Source of the DNA: Chloracidobacterium sp.
GTDB lineage: Bacteria; Acidobacteriota; Blastocatellia; Pyrinomonadales; Pyrinomonadaceae
Direction: 5' to 3'
Length of the DNA stretch: 64,000 nt
NCBI GenBank assembly: GCA_016716305.1
Contig: JADJWP010000001.1
Span: 248,001 to 312,000 of the forward strand
Positions within the stretch are counted from its first letter, which is position 1. Each line of letters opens with the position of its first letter. Positions 51,658 to 60,703 of the stretch are shown in pieces. A program made the position numbers and the translations under genes. The notes under the pieces are model-generated. The model was given only the letters and a program-made list of their open reading frames with translations. It was not told where the DNA came from and did no database searches.

Positions 51658-53532
51658 TTACCCTTTCACCGCCCCGCCGGTCAATTTTTCGAGCATGGTT
51701 GCGAGGTCAGGACGCCCGATGGCCCTCAACCTTGCATGGGCCTTTCGGGCAGCGTCGAGGTTGCCATTCTTGAATTCGGCAAGTCCGAGATTCAGGTAAC
51801 CATCCGCAAATTTATCGTCACGGTCAACCGCTTTCTTAAGCTGCGATACCGCGTCCTTAAAATTGCCGGCCTTTAAGTAAGCAACACCCAGGTCATTGAG
51901 CGCCGAAACCGACCTCGGGTCTCTGTCGACAACCTTCTTGAAGGTCGCTATCGAGTTTCGATGGTCACCCAATTCGCTGTACACCTTGCCCAGATTCGTA
52001 AGCGGCACATCCAGAAAATTCGGATTTGCATCGATCGATCTGATCAGGCTGTCACGTGCCTTTTCGAGATTCGCGCGGCCCTCAGGCTGGCGATTGAATG
52101 CCAGATCAGCCCGGCCGGCGTTGTAAAAGGCCCAACCGAGATTTGCGAAATCCATGTCGCTCTTGCTTATCTCTGCACCACGGGCCAGTGCCTTGATAGC
52201 GACATCCCATTTGCAGGCCTTTGCCTCTCGAATGTTTATCTCGCACTGTTTGCCGATCGCAAAAGCAATTCGGGCGTAAATATCAGCCGTCAACTGCCGA
52301 ATCTCAGTATTGGTCGCAAAGTCCGGACGGCGCTCAAGAAAGAGTGCAGCAAGATTGTAATTGCTCTCAGCGAGGTTATATCTATTTGAGGCTAACGCCG
52401 GGTCATCTGACAGCCGATATGCGTCGCCGAGGTTTGCGACGACCTCTGCGTTATCGTTACGCAGGCGCTTTGCCCGTTCAAATGCTTTGACCGCTTCCGC
52501 ATAATTCTCTGATTCGAAAAGTGCGGTACCAAGGCCGTACCACGCCTCGAAGTAGTTTTCTCGGATCGCGATCGCCTTTCGAAAATCTTCGATCGCAGCT
52601 TCACGATTACCAAGGCGGGTCATCGCTTCGCCGGAGTAATAGAACGCTTCTGCGTGCCCCGGATCGGCCGTCTTTGCCCGGCCGAATGCCGCCGCAGCTT
52701 CCTCGTTACGGCCCTGCTGAAGCCTGATCAACCCGAGAAAATGCTGTGCCTGGGCATCGTTCGCGTCTATGCCGATCGCCTTTGACAATAATTCGTCCGA
52801 TTTCGCAAGATTGTTCTGCTGATAGTAAAGAATGCCCAAAGGAATGTATATCTCGGTAAGATCGCCGTCGTACTCGAGAGCCTTTTCATAATTCACAAGT
52901 GCCTCAGCTTCGTTTCCGCTGTCAGAAAGTACTTCGGCAAGGCCAAAAAACGCGGGCGAATTTCTCGGATTGTAGGACAAGGCCTCTTCGAAAAATCTCT
53001 TTGCGATCGCGGTACTGTTTCTGGCAAGTAGTTCGTTACCTTTTAGTGCTAACGCTTCGCTGAGTCCGGCCTTAGCAACGGGATTCGATGGATCCATCGT
53101 AAATGCTTCGCGGAAAAAATCGATGGCGCTGTCATATGCGTTGCGATCCATGTGATATTCTCCGACACCTGCAAAAAGCTTTGAGGCCTCTTCTTTCGGC
53201 ATCGTAGCGATTTTCTTGAGTTTGGGATCGTCGGGGTTGACAGAGGCAACACGTGCTCGCCTAGGCTCGATCTTCGCAAGCTTGGTGAACTGTGTGTTTA
53301 CCCTTCTGGCACTATCAGCTCTCTGCTGGACCGAGCGCTTTGCACGGGATTGGGTTACAAATCGCTTCGAAACCGATTTCGAAACACCGCGAAAAATGAA
53401 AACACTGCTTGCTCCCGTGAGGTCACGGACGGGAACCAACTCTTGTGCCGCAACAAGCGACACAAAGATCAGTACCGACATCGCAGCACTAAGCGTTAAT
53501 GAACTCTTTCTAATTCGCAATCGACTTTTCAT
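51658..53532 (-). CDS. Exported tetratricopeptide repeat protein (copy 2)
   Basis: A 624-residue protein with a signal peptide (about 1-30, ends V-A-A-Q-E). The mature start carries D-L-T-G-A-S-S-V-F-I-F-R-G (37-49), nearly the same as in copy 1. A basic Ser/Lys/Arg stretch follows (about 50-110), then TPR units up to the C-terminus (e.g. A-L-V-N-Y-E-K-A-L-E-Y-D, A-I-E-D-F-R-K-A-I-A-I, A-V-S-Q-L-K-K-A-V-D-R). The unit I-N-I-R-E-A-K-A-C-K-W-D interrupts the array near 430 with the only two cysteines. The two copies flank murB. Role unknown. Confidence 0.85.
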   Translation of the reverse strand: MKSRLRIRKSSLTLSAAMSVLIFVSLVAAQELVPVRDLTGASSVFIFRGVSKSVSKRFVTQSRAKRSVQQRADSARRVNTQFTKLAKIEPRRARVASVNPDDPKLKKIATMPKEEASKLFAGVGEYHMDRNAYDSAIDFFREAFTMDPSNPVAKAGLSEALALKGNELLARNSTAIAKRFFEEALSYNPRNSPAFFGLAEVLSDSGNEAEALVNYEKALEYDGDLTEIYIPLGILYYQQNNLAKSDELLSKAIGIDANDAQAQHFLGLIRLQQGRNEEAAAAFGRAKTADPGHAEAFYYSGEAMTRLGNREAAIEDFRKAIAIRENYFEAWYGLGTALFESENYAEAVKAFERAKRLRNDNAEVVANLGDAYRLSDDPALASNRYNLAESNYNLAALFLERRPDFATNTEIRQLTADIYARIAFAIGKQCEINIREAKACKWDVAIKALARGAEISKSDMDFANLGWAFYNAGRADLAFNRQPEGRANLEKARDSLIRSIDANPNFLDVPLTNLGKVYSELGDHRNSIATFKKVVDRDPRSVSALNDLGVAYLKAGNFKDAVSQLKKAVDRDDKFADGYLNLGLAEFKNGNLDAARKAHARLRAIGRPDLATMLEKLTGGAVKG

Positions 53533-53728
53533 TATGGATCATCCGTTGGTTTGTCGAATCTCGTGTGATATGGCGCAACATATTACGATGCGCGTTCCCT
53601 GATCTGACGTTTCCCGGGTTCGTAATTTGCGAAATTGCCTGCCAGTAGCTGAGCCAAAATCGGAACTGAGTCCAACCAAACAAGATTATCGCATAGATCG
53701 CTTAAGACCGGACATTGGCTGTCGTGGC

Positions 53729-54517
53729 CTACTGGCTGACGTTGCCCCTTTTAACCCTGGCGATCATGTTCCTGACCGCACGAAACGGATATTTTGTCGC
53801 AAATCGGCGAAATTTATCATTGTCCTGCAGCGAGAACAGATAACCTCGATGATTGTTCACAAGCCTTTCGAAGATCGATGGATGAGCATGTATCGGAAGA
53901 TCGCCGATCTCGATGACAAATAGGATGTGGGGGAGATTGTATGCTCGAAAATCGACTCCGTCGTCTTCGAGTTGTTTCACACATTGTGCAATGCCGTTAT
54001 AGGTTATCTGCGAATCATGAAAAACGATGGCGCCGCCCTTCGGATCAAGTACCCGTCTGCAAAACTCAAAATCACGAACGACCGCGGTATCGGTATGCTC
54101 GCCATCTATGAAACAAAGCTTGACCGGACGTTCGATCCGGGCCGGATCGATATCCGCCGTGCTCCCGTCGATCGCAATGATCTTCGCGATCCCTTCGCCC
54201 GACACTGATCGCAGATTCTCCATCATACGCTCGGTCGAATTGTTCAAATACGTGTAATCGAAGCCGCGCGCGTCGGGCTGCTTCGTCGGACGCTTGTCTA
54301 TCGAAATGATCTCTTTGCAGCGATCGTCGAGCAAAAACGGCTGGATACTGCCGCCGAGATACGAACCGATCTCAAGGTAAACGTATTCGGGATCGAGTTC
54401 GCGCACCGCAGATTGAATTGCCAAAAGCGAACGCTTATCGTCCTCGGTCGATTGGCTTTCGATCTTCTCGAAAAGGGCAAGATCCAGAGAACCGACCATA
54501 TGATCAAAATCGCTCAT
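53729..54517 (-). CDS. Class I SAM-dependent methyltransferase
   Basis: A 262-residue protein. The SAM-binding motif I is Y-L-E-I-G-S-Y-L-G-G-S (about 47-57), with the following acidic strand end I-I-S-I-D-K-R. L-C-F-I-D-G-E-H-T-D and I-V-F-H-D-S-Q-I-T-Y match the Methyltransf_24-like group, which acts on sugars or natural products. The C-terminal 60 residues are extra. It is 52 bp downstream of an FkbM-family methyltransferase on the same strand, so the pair may modify one glycan or metabolite; no glycosyltransferases are nearby. Confidence 0.82.
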   Translation of the reverse strand: MSDFDHMVGSLDLALFEKIESQSTEDDKRSLLAIQSAVRELDPEYVYLEIGSYLGGSIQPFLLDDRCKEIISIDKRPTKQPDARGFDYTYLNNSTERMMENLRSVSGEGIAKIIAIDGSTADIDPARIERPVKLCFIDGEHTDTAVVRDFEFCRRVLDPKGGAIVFHDSQITYNGIAQCVKQLEDDGVDFRAYNLPHILFVIEIGDLPIHAHPSIFERLVNNHRGYLFSLQDNDKFRRFATKYPFRAVRNMIARVKRGNVSQ

Positions 54518-54569
54518 AAATAACGTCTAAATCTTAACACGTTGAGGCTCGAACGCGTCATGAAAGCAT

Positions 54570-55532
54570 TCAACGAAGTAACAGCTGCGCCGCATCCATC
54601 ACACTATCCCTGCCTCGGTCGGGAATACAGATCACGTTCGCACCAATGTGGCCATCAGGAAAGTGCTCAAAAGGAACAAGTTTCCCGGCGATCTCGTCGA
54701 TCCAAAAGAACTTATAATCGCCGTTTTGATTTACACGATCGATCAGCGCGTTAGGCTCGTATCCAAAATCGCGAGTCTGATTCAATGCCATCTCCATTAA
54801 GAATAATGGCGGCACTTTTTGCTTGAACAGCGTCGTCGCCCCGTTCAGGAACGACATCTCGGCACCCTCGATATCGACCTTTACAAAGTCGATCTCACCG
54901 ACCGCATTTTCAGCCAGATAATTGTCCAACGTGTTCATTTGTGCCACATGCGGCACAGCGTCGTCGCGGCCATGGTTCGATATCGAAGCATGGCCGGTCG
55001 ACAATCCGCTGAAAAGATTTATCGTTATCTCTTTTCTCTCGTCGCCAAGGGCAAGATTGTTGATGTGTACGTTCGCCGGGCTTCCCATCAATTCGAAGTT
55101 CTTTTTCAGATTCGCAAATATCGGTGGCACAGGCTCGAATGAGTGCACTTCGCCTAAATTCGCGGTCAATCGTTGGAACAATGTAGTGTACCAACCGAAA
55201 TTCGCCCCGACATCAAGAAACGATCGGCATTTACCTGCCTGCGCAAGCTTAACCACAATTTCCGTGATCGCCTTTTCGTATTCGCCCAGAAAAAACACGG
55301 TCGTCTGCATTCCGGTCGTCAGGTCGGCATAGAGCTTTCGGCCGTCATGGGTGGAAACGACCTCGCCGGTAGGCAAGTGTCGAGAGAACCGCATTGCAAA
55401 GAGATAGGCTCGGTGGCGGCCCCTCGAGATCGGCGTGTTGAACGTGTAGGCACGAACGAGCCGAAGCCACGCCCGGTCAATAGCGGCACGCGGGCCGCCG
55501 GATCTGCTGTTATCTTTCTGTACTGGAGCCAC
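54570..55532 (-). CDS. FkbM-family methyltransferase
   Basis: A 320-residue protein. The SAM motif is F-L-D-V-G-A-N-F-G-W-Y-T (about residue 100), followed by V-H-S-F-E-P-V-P, and D-F-V-K-V-D-I-E-G-A-E is the diagnostic FkbM block. FkbM enzymes O-methylate sugars and polyketides. A basic N-terminal segment (about 1-50) precedes the domain and may be a membrane-associating or substrate-specific part. The start is a GTG at 55532; no better ATG is in frame near the N-terminus, so it is moderately certain. Confidence 0.85.
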   Translation of the reverse strand: MAPVQKDNSRSGGPRAAIDRAWLRLVRAYTFNTPISRGRHRAYLFAMRFSRHLPTGEVVSTHDGRKLYADLTTGMQTTVFFLGEYEKAITEIVVKLAQAGKCRSFLDVGANFGWYTTLFQRLTANLGEVHSFEPVPPIFANLKKNFELMGSPANVHINNLALGDERKEITINLFSGLSTGHASISNHGRDDAVPHVAQMNTLDNYLAENAVGEIDFVKVDIEGAEMSFLNGATTLFKQKVPPLFLMEMALNQTRDFGYEPNALIDRVNQNGDYKFFWIDEIAGKLVPFEHFPDGHIGANVICIPDRGRDSVMDAAQLLLR

Positions 55533-55800
55533 TTTGATGTCGCACCGTAACCTTACGTAGCGAAGCTAGATTCTACACGCCGACGTATCATCTTCCCAAA
55601 CTGTCGGGATGGCGACTGCTTGCCATATCTCTCCCACTCGGATAAATTATCGATTTACCATCACGCAATGCGCTGATTCCGCTCGCACGTGCAAACTACG
55701 AGCGTACGGTCATTCGGTCATCGAAGGTCAGAGACGGATGACCAAGTTCAGGTCAATTGCGTTGGGACCAATTCCAACCTACTAGGAGATCTTGCCGAAA

Positions 55801-57906
55801 ATGAAAGCATTTGCAACTGAGAATATCAGGAACCTGGCTGTCATTGGACACGGCGACGCGGGTAAAACCCAGCTCGTCTCGAGTCTTTTGCACATCGCCG
55901 GAGCCACTACTCGATGGGGTAAGGTAGACGAAGGCACTACTGTTACCGATTACGAAGATGATTCGATCGAACGAAAGATCTCGCTCAACAACAATTTTGC
56001 CCACCTCGAGTATAAGGACACAAAGATAAATTTGATCGACACGCCTGGTTATGCGGCGTTCGTGTCGCACGCCCGCCCCGCGCTTCGTGTAGCCGATTGC
56101 GCATTGGTGGTGGTCGATGGCGTCCACGGGATCGAGGTACAAACCGAAAAAACATGGTCGTATGCCAATGAGTTCCTGCTTCCACGGTTCATGGTGATAA
56201 ACAAGCTCGATAAAGAGCACTCCGATTTTGGGCACGCGTTAGAGACCGCCTCGTCCAGTTTCGCGCGTTCGATAGTTCCGTTCACACTGCCGATCGGCAG
56301 CGAAGCAAATTTCAAAGGAGTTGTCGACGTTGTTCATCAAAAGGCCTACGAATTTGACGAGCGCGGCGTGGCAAAGGAGATACCGCTTCCTGAGGCCGGC
56401 CGCGACGTCTTTGAGCGCACGCGAGAACGCCTTATTGAGTTGGTTGCCGAATCAGACGACGCTCTGATGGAAAAGTACTTTAATGACGGCACACTCCCTG
56501 AGGAAGATATCTATCCGAACCTTGCAAAAGCGATCGCGAAAAGCAAACTTTGCCCTGTTTACGCGGTCTCATCGACAAACCTTGTCGGGCTCCAGATCCT
56601 GCTCGACCACATTGTCGAGTTTGCCCCAAATCCTGCTACGCATGAAGCTGAATATGGATTTGCCGACAATGATATGACGGGCGAACGGGTCTCTCGAAAA
56701 TACTCCAATGACGAACCATTTTCGGCGTATGTATTTCGTACGATCGCCGACCCGTTCGCGGGCCGAATAAATGTGATGAAGGTCGTCAGCGGCAAAGTTG
56801 CTTCGGACGCAACGGTCCTGAATTCGACCCGAGACATGCAGGAAAGGCTTGGAGCATTGCACGTTATCTCGGGCAAGGTCCTCGACAAGGTGCCGGAGGC
56901 GGCGACGGGCGACATTATAGCTGTCGTTAAGCTCAAAGATACGCAGACCGGTGACACGCTTTGCGAAAAGTCGAAACCGATCGTCTATCCAAAGGTCGAG
57001 TACCCCGAGGCCGCTATCGCCTTTGCCATCGAACCGAAATCCAGGGCAGACGAAGACAAGATATCCGCGGCTCTTCACAAGATCCTTGAAGAAGATCCGT
57101 CATTGCATTTCGATCGGGACGCACAAACCAAAGAATTCATACTTTCGGGTTCAGGCCAGCTTCACATCGAGACGGTCGTCAAGAAACTCGCCGATCGTTA
57201 CCATGTCGAGGTCGCGCTGCATCCGCCGAAAGTTCCATACAAAGAGACCATCACCGTCTCGGCCGAGGTTCAGGGCCGCCATAAGAAACAATCTGGCGGC
57301 CGCGGCCAGTTTGGCGATTGTAAGGTCATCTTCGAGCCGCTCGAGCGGGGCGGAGGTTTTGAATGGGTCGATAAGATCTTCGGCGGTGCGGTTCCGCAAA
57401 ACTTCCGGCCGGCGATCGAAAAGGGCATTATCGAAGCCGCCGCCGGCGGAGCCGTTGCGGGCTATCCGTTGGTCGATTTTAAGGTCACGCTCATCGACGG
57501 CAGTTATCATACGGTCGACTCCGACGAGCATTCTTTCCGTGCGGCGGGCCGAAAGGCATTCAGGGCGGCGATGGAAAAGGCCAGGCCGACGCTCCTCGAA
57601 CCGATAATGGACGTCGAGGTCTTTACGCCCCAGGAGGTTTCAGGCGACATAATGGGTGACCTGAACAGCCGCCGCGGACGAGTCGGTGGGATGGAGATGC
57701 GGGGCAAACAGCAGGTAATAAAGGCAAAGGTGCCGCTATCTGAAATGCTCGACTACCAATCGAAGCTCAATAGCGTCACGCAGGCTCGCGGGTCGTACCA
57801 TATGCAGTTTTCTCATTACGATCCGCTTCCCGGAAATCTTGCTCAGAAAGTGATCGACGAAGCTGTTGCCGCTGGGCGCGTGCGAGCGCACGAGGACGAA
57901 GACTAG
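55801..57906 (+). CDS. fusA2: Elongation factor G paralogue (EF-G2-like GTPase)
   Basis: About 701 residues from the ATG at 55801; a TTG nine bases earlier is very close to the AGGAG site, so the true start is one of these. G1 is V-I-G-H-G-D-A-G-K-T-Q, G3 D-T-P-G-Y-A-A-F, G4 N-K-L-D. The domain IV segment S-G-G-R-G-Q-F-G-D is present, as is the C-terminal EF-G fold. G1 differs from the canonical H-I/V-D-A-G-K-T-T and the switch I region is unlike that of true FusA, so this is a paralogue of the EF-G2 type, whose cellular role is unclear. Confidence 0.88.
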   Translation: MKAFATENIRNLAVIGHGDAGKTQLVSSLLHIAGATTRWGKVDEGTTVTDYEDDSIERKISLNNNFAHLEYKDTKINLIDTPGYAAFVSHARPALRVADCALVVVDGVHGIEVQTEKTWSYANEFLLPRFMVINKLDKEHSDFGHALETASSSFARSIVPFTLPIGSEANFKGVVDVVHQKAYEFDERGVAKEIPLPEAGRDVFERTRERLIELVAESDDALMEKYFNDGTLPEEDIYPNLAKAIAKSKLCPVYAVSSTNLVGLQILLDHIVEFAPNPATHEAEYGFADNDMTGERVSRKYSNDEPFSAYVFRTIADPFAGRINVMKVVSGKVASDATVLNSTRDMQERLGALHVISGKVLDKVPEAATGDIIAVVKLKDTQTGDTLCEKSKPIVYPKVEYPEAAIAFAIEPKSRADEDKISAALHKILEEDPSLHFDRDAQTKEFILSGSGQLHIETVVKKLADRYHVEVALHPPKVPYKETITVSAEVQGRHKKQSGGRGQFGDCKVIFEPLERGGGFEWVDKIFGGAVPQNFRPAIEKGIIEAAAGGAVAGYPLVDFKVTLIDGSYHTVDSDEHSFRAAGRKAFRAAMEKARPTLLEPIMDVEVFTPQEVSGDIMGDLNSRRGRVGGMEMRGKQQVIKAKVPLSEMLDYQSKLNSVTQARGSYHMQFSHYDPLPGNLAQKVIDEAVAAGRVRAHEDED

Positions 57907-58024
57907 CGAATAGTTCCAAACATTCGCGCCGATTCGAAGACCTACGTCTCATCTCTTTTCAGAAGCGGCGTGGGTTTTCGGCTTTGTGTGAATCCGGTGC
58001 TATCCAGCTATCGAAGCCGTCATC

Positions 58025-58519
58025 ATGAAGTTCGTTCTATTGCTCGCCGTTATTGTTTCGTCCGCACTTGTTGCGTTCGGACAGCACGCAAGGGTCGAAG
58101 CAAATGACATTAAGGTTCTCGAAGGGCCGCGATGGACCGGAAGCCTCAGCTACCTTGATTACAGTTCGAACAAAACGACGTCTATCGCGTCAGATCTTAT
58201 AGTTGAACGGCTGCCAGACAACGAGCGGGGCTGGAAGTTCGATTTCAAGTACCCCAACGAACCTCGTGCCGATAGTTCGTCGTTCGTGACTATTGCCCCA
58301 GACGGCACCTCATTCAACGGCCAAAGGGTGATTTCTCGGCTGAGAGACGCCAATGGCCTGACTATCGTGACCGAATCGGAAGGCACGGACAACAATAAGA
58401 AAGCGATGTTCCGTTTCACATACTCTCTTACCGGCAGCACCTTTTCGATAAAGAAGGAAGTCAAGACCGAAGGCTCGAACGAGTTTTTCGAGCGGAATGT
58501 CTACAATTGGACCCGCTGA
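58025..58519 (+). CDS. Small exported protein of unknown function
   Basis: A 164-residue protein with a signal peptide (about 1-19, ending A-F-G-Q-H). The mature part is beta-rich, with repeating strand patterns (W-T-G-S-L-S-Y-L-D-Y, K-F-D-F-K-Y-P-N-E, F-R-F-T-Y-S-L). It has no cysteines and no motif I can name. Its last 19 bases overlap the end of the convergent beta-lactamase gene. A secreted or periplasmic role is inferred from the signal alone. Confidence 0.7.
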   Translation: MKFVLLLAVIVSSALVAFGQHARVEANDIKVLEGPRWTGSLSYLDYSSNKTTSIASDLIVERLPDNERGWKFDFKYPNEPRADSSSFVTIAPDGTSFNGQRVISRLRDANGLTIVTESEGTDNNKKAMFRFTYSLTGSTFSIKKEVKTEGSNEFFERNVYNWTR

Positions 58520-59493
58520 TCTTCCTTTCGGACGCTCCATGTGTCCCAGGCGGACCGGGCGATCTTCGCAATAACGGCTTCACGTGTTTTTTCGTCCATT
58601 GCCGAATCGCCCACAAGTACAGCGATGAAAAGATGATCGCCATTCGGCAACGTAATTATGCCGACGTCATTGGTCGCTGACGTTATACCGTTCCGCTTGC
58701 GGCCGGTGCCTGTCTTATGAGCCACGGGCGTTCCCGGCGGAAGCAGGCCTTTCAAACGATTCGGCCCGGTCGGTGTTCGGTACATATGGTTCAGGAGGAT
58801 CAATTCCTTCTGATCGTCCCCCGGCGAAGCTGCCGGCTTTTCGTCCCAGAGTTTCTGTAGTAAACGTACGGCAGATTCCGCGGTTATTGAATTCTCGTAC
58901 TGCAGATCCCAATCGGCCGCAAATTCCTTGTGCGTGTGCCTTATTTTCATCCCTGAAACACCGAGTTGGTCAATAAATGCCTGAACGCCTTTCGCCCCGC
59001 CGGCCACCCGCTGAAGCACATCGCTCGCCGTGCCGTCGCTAACGGAAACTGCCGATTCGATCAATTCGCCGATCGTCAGCTCGCCGCCATTCGGAATCTT
59101 GTCGCGGATCGGTGAATGCATTCCCGCAGGGACAAATTCCTCTTTTTCGATCTTGATCCTGGTGTCGAGCGTCAGCTTGCCGTCCGCGACCATCTTCATC
59201 ACTGCCATCGAGATCGGAACCTTCACCACACTCTGCATCGCAAAACGCTCGGTCGGGTTGAGCACGGCAAATTCACCTGTCTCAAGCACAAGGGCGTAAA
59301 CGCCGACCTTCCCTTTTGCTTCTTCGGCGATCGAACCGAATCGTTTCGACAGTGTCTGATCCGGTTTCTTTTCTGCTGTGGGAATAGGGGTCGCTTGAAT
59401 TCCGGCGTTGTTCGCAGCCACTGGACCGGAACGCGCGGCACACGATGCGATGACCGCTGCAAGTGCGACGAGGATCAATATCCGATCTGCCAT
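58501..59493 (-). CDS. Class A beta-lactamase, lipoprotein form
   Basis: A 330-residue serine beta-lactamase. The N-terminal signal ends in I-A-S-C (C18), a lipobox, so it should be membrane-anchored. Catalytic motifs: S88-V-V-K (S-x-x-K), S152-D-G (in place of S-D-N), K260-T-G, and E190 in H-T-H-K-E-F, which aligns with the omega-loop glutamate of the A2 subclass (PER/VEB/CblA-like). It hydrolyses beta-lactams, or may be a broader serine hydrolase of that fold; spectrum cannot be read from sequence. It starts 4 bp after the IPT/NHL gene, so one operon is likely. Confidence 0.87.
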   Translation of the reverse strand: MADRILILVALAAVIASCAARSGPVAANNAGIQATPIPTAEKKPDQTLSKRFGSIAEEAKGKVGVYALVLETGEFAVLNPTERFAMQSVVKVPISMAVMKMVADGKLTLDTRIKIEKEEFVPAGMHSPIRDKIPNGGELTIGELIESAVSVSDGTASDVLQRVAGGAKGVQAFIDQLGVSGMKIRHTHKEFAADWDLQYENSITAESAVRLLQKLWDEKPAASPGDDQKELILLNHMYRTPTGPNRLKGLLPPGTPVAHKTGTGRKRNGITSATNDVGIITLPNGDHLFIAVLVGDSAMDEKTREAVIAKIARSAWDTWSVRKEDQRVQL

Positions 59494-59497
59494 TTCG

Positions 59498-60520
59498 CTA
59501 AACTTTCAGAGCTCCGTTAATTCCCATCTCGAGAGAAAAAAGCGTGTCGTTCGTAGCGACGATCATATTGCCGTCGCGATCGAAACAAAGCCCGACCATC
59601 GCGTTTCCGGCAACGACCGTTTCGGCAGCGATCCCGGCCGGATCGATCTTGACGATGCCGTGCCGACCTTTGTAACAAGCCGCCGCATAAAGGTTCCCGT
59701 CGATGTCGAAGGCCAACCCCTGCGGCCTGCCGAAACCGCGGATGAACCGTTCTACCTTTCCATCGGCGTCGATCGCGTATATGCAATCGTGGCTCGAGAG
59801 TCCGGGTGCCGTAACGAAAAGCCGTCCGTCCGGGCCAAATGCCAAATGATAGGCCGCGACCGAAGGTTCGACCTCTGCAAATTCTGAAACGCGGCCAAAT
59901 TCGCGTATCCGATAGATCGTTCCGCTCCGGTCGCCGACGTACATCACGCCTTCGGCATCGAATGCGATGCCGGTGGCGATGCCAAGCCCCGAGGCGTAGA
60001 CAGCGACGCCTTCCCCGTGATCGATGCGGCAAACGGTTCCTTCAGCCCGATTCGTGACGTACATTTCGCCATTCGGCGAGAACGCGATGCCGGTCGGGTT
60101 CATTATTTCGGCGGGCAGTTCGTCAACGTAACCGTCCGGCTCGATCCGGTAGAGCGTGTGTTCGAGCTTTTGCCCGCGCGAGCCCGAGCGTGTGATGATC
60201 ACCGAGCCGTCGCGCGGATCTATTGCCGGATTTGCCACGATATGCATTTCTTCGGCGATCGTCCGTCCAACATTGATCGTTACCGTATTGCTTCGGCCTT
60301 GACGATTCTCGAGCTCAACGCCAGCCTCGCCCGCGACCCCTTCGGGTACGATCGCCAGAACACGTCGCGACGATGCCGCGACGACGCGGGCCGGTAATGC
60401 ACCGATATAGCATCCAAATTCGCCGTGTATCGCGGAAAAGCCTTCGGTCGCAACCTCGATCTCGCCTCCGGCGATCGCAAAACTCGGGGTTACCGATCTG
60501 ATCGTTACAGAATTTTCCAT
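59498..60520 (-). CDS. IPT/TIG + NHL-type beta-propeller protein
   Basis: A 340-residue protein from the ATG at 60520; a TTG 12 bases earlier is also in frame. The first 85 residues resemble an IPT/TIG immunoglobulin-like domain (V-T-P-S-F-A-I-A-G-G-E-I-E-V). The rest repeats the pattern G-I-A-F-D-x-x-G-x-x-Y-V-x-D (e.g. at about 145, 185 and 270), a six-bladed NHL/SMP-30-like propeller. No signal peptide is visible, so it appears cytoplasmic, and lactonase-type metal ligands were not confirmed. It is directly upstream of the beta-lactamase gene, 4 bp apart. Confidence 0.8.
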   Translation of the reverse strand: MENSVTIRSVTPSFAIAGGEIEVATEGFSAIHGEFGCYIGALPARVVAASSRRVLAIVPEGVAGEAGVELENRQGRSNTVTINVGRTIAEEMHIVANPAIDPRDGSVIITRSGSRGQKLEHTLYRIEPDGYVDELPAEIMNPTGIAFSPNGEMYVTNRAEGTVCRIDHGEGVAVYASGLGIATGIAFDAEGVMYVGDRSGTIYRIREFGRVSEFAEVEPSVAAYHLAFGPDGRLFVTAPGLSSHDCIYAIDADGKVERFIRGFGRPQGLAFDIDGNLYAAACYKGRHGIVKIDPAGIAAETVVAGNAMVGLCFDRDGNMIVATNDTLFSLEMGINGALKV

Positions 60521-60703
60521 TTTGTTGCCCAAAACTTAAGATTCTATTACCGCACCGAACAATAGTCCAAAGTCCGTCTCTGTCGGCCCCGAAAAGAAAT
60601 GGAAAATTCCTGAGCGAAAGAATGGGGTCGATCCTGCTGAGCTACGATCTTCTGATGAAATTCTGGGAATTTGGCGAGGAAACTGCAGCTGTAGATCGAA
60701 AGG

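Noticed and set aside
57907..58024. A terminator after the EF-G paralogue
   Set aside because: A weak C-C-T-A-C-G / C-G-T-G-G-G pairing exists, but the loop is long and the stem short, so it is not listed.
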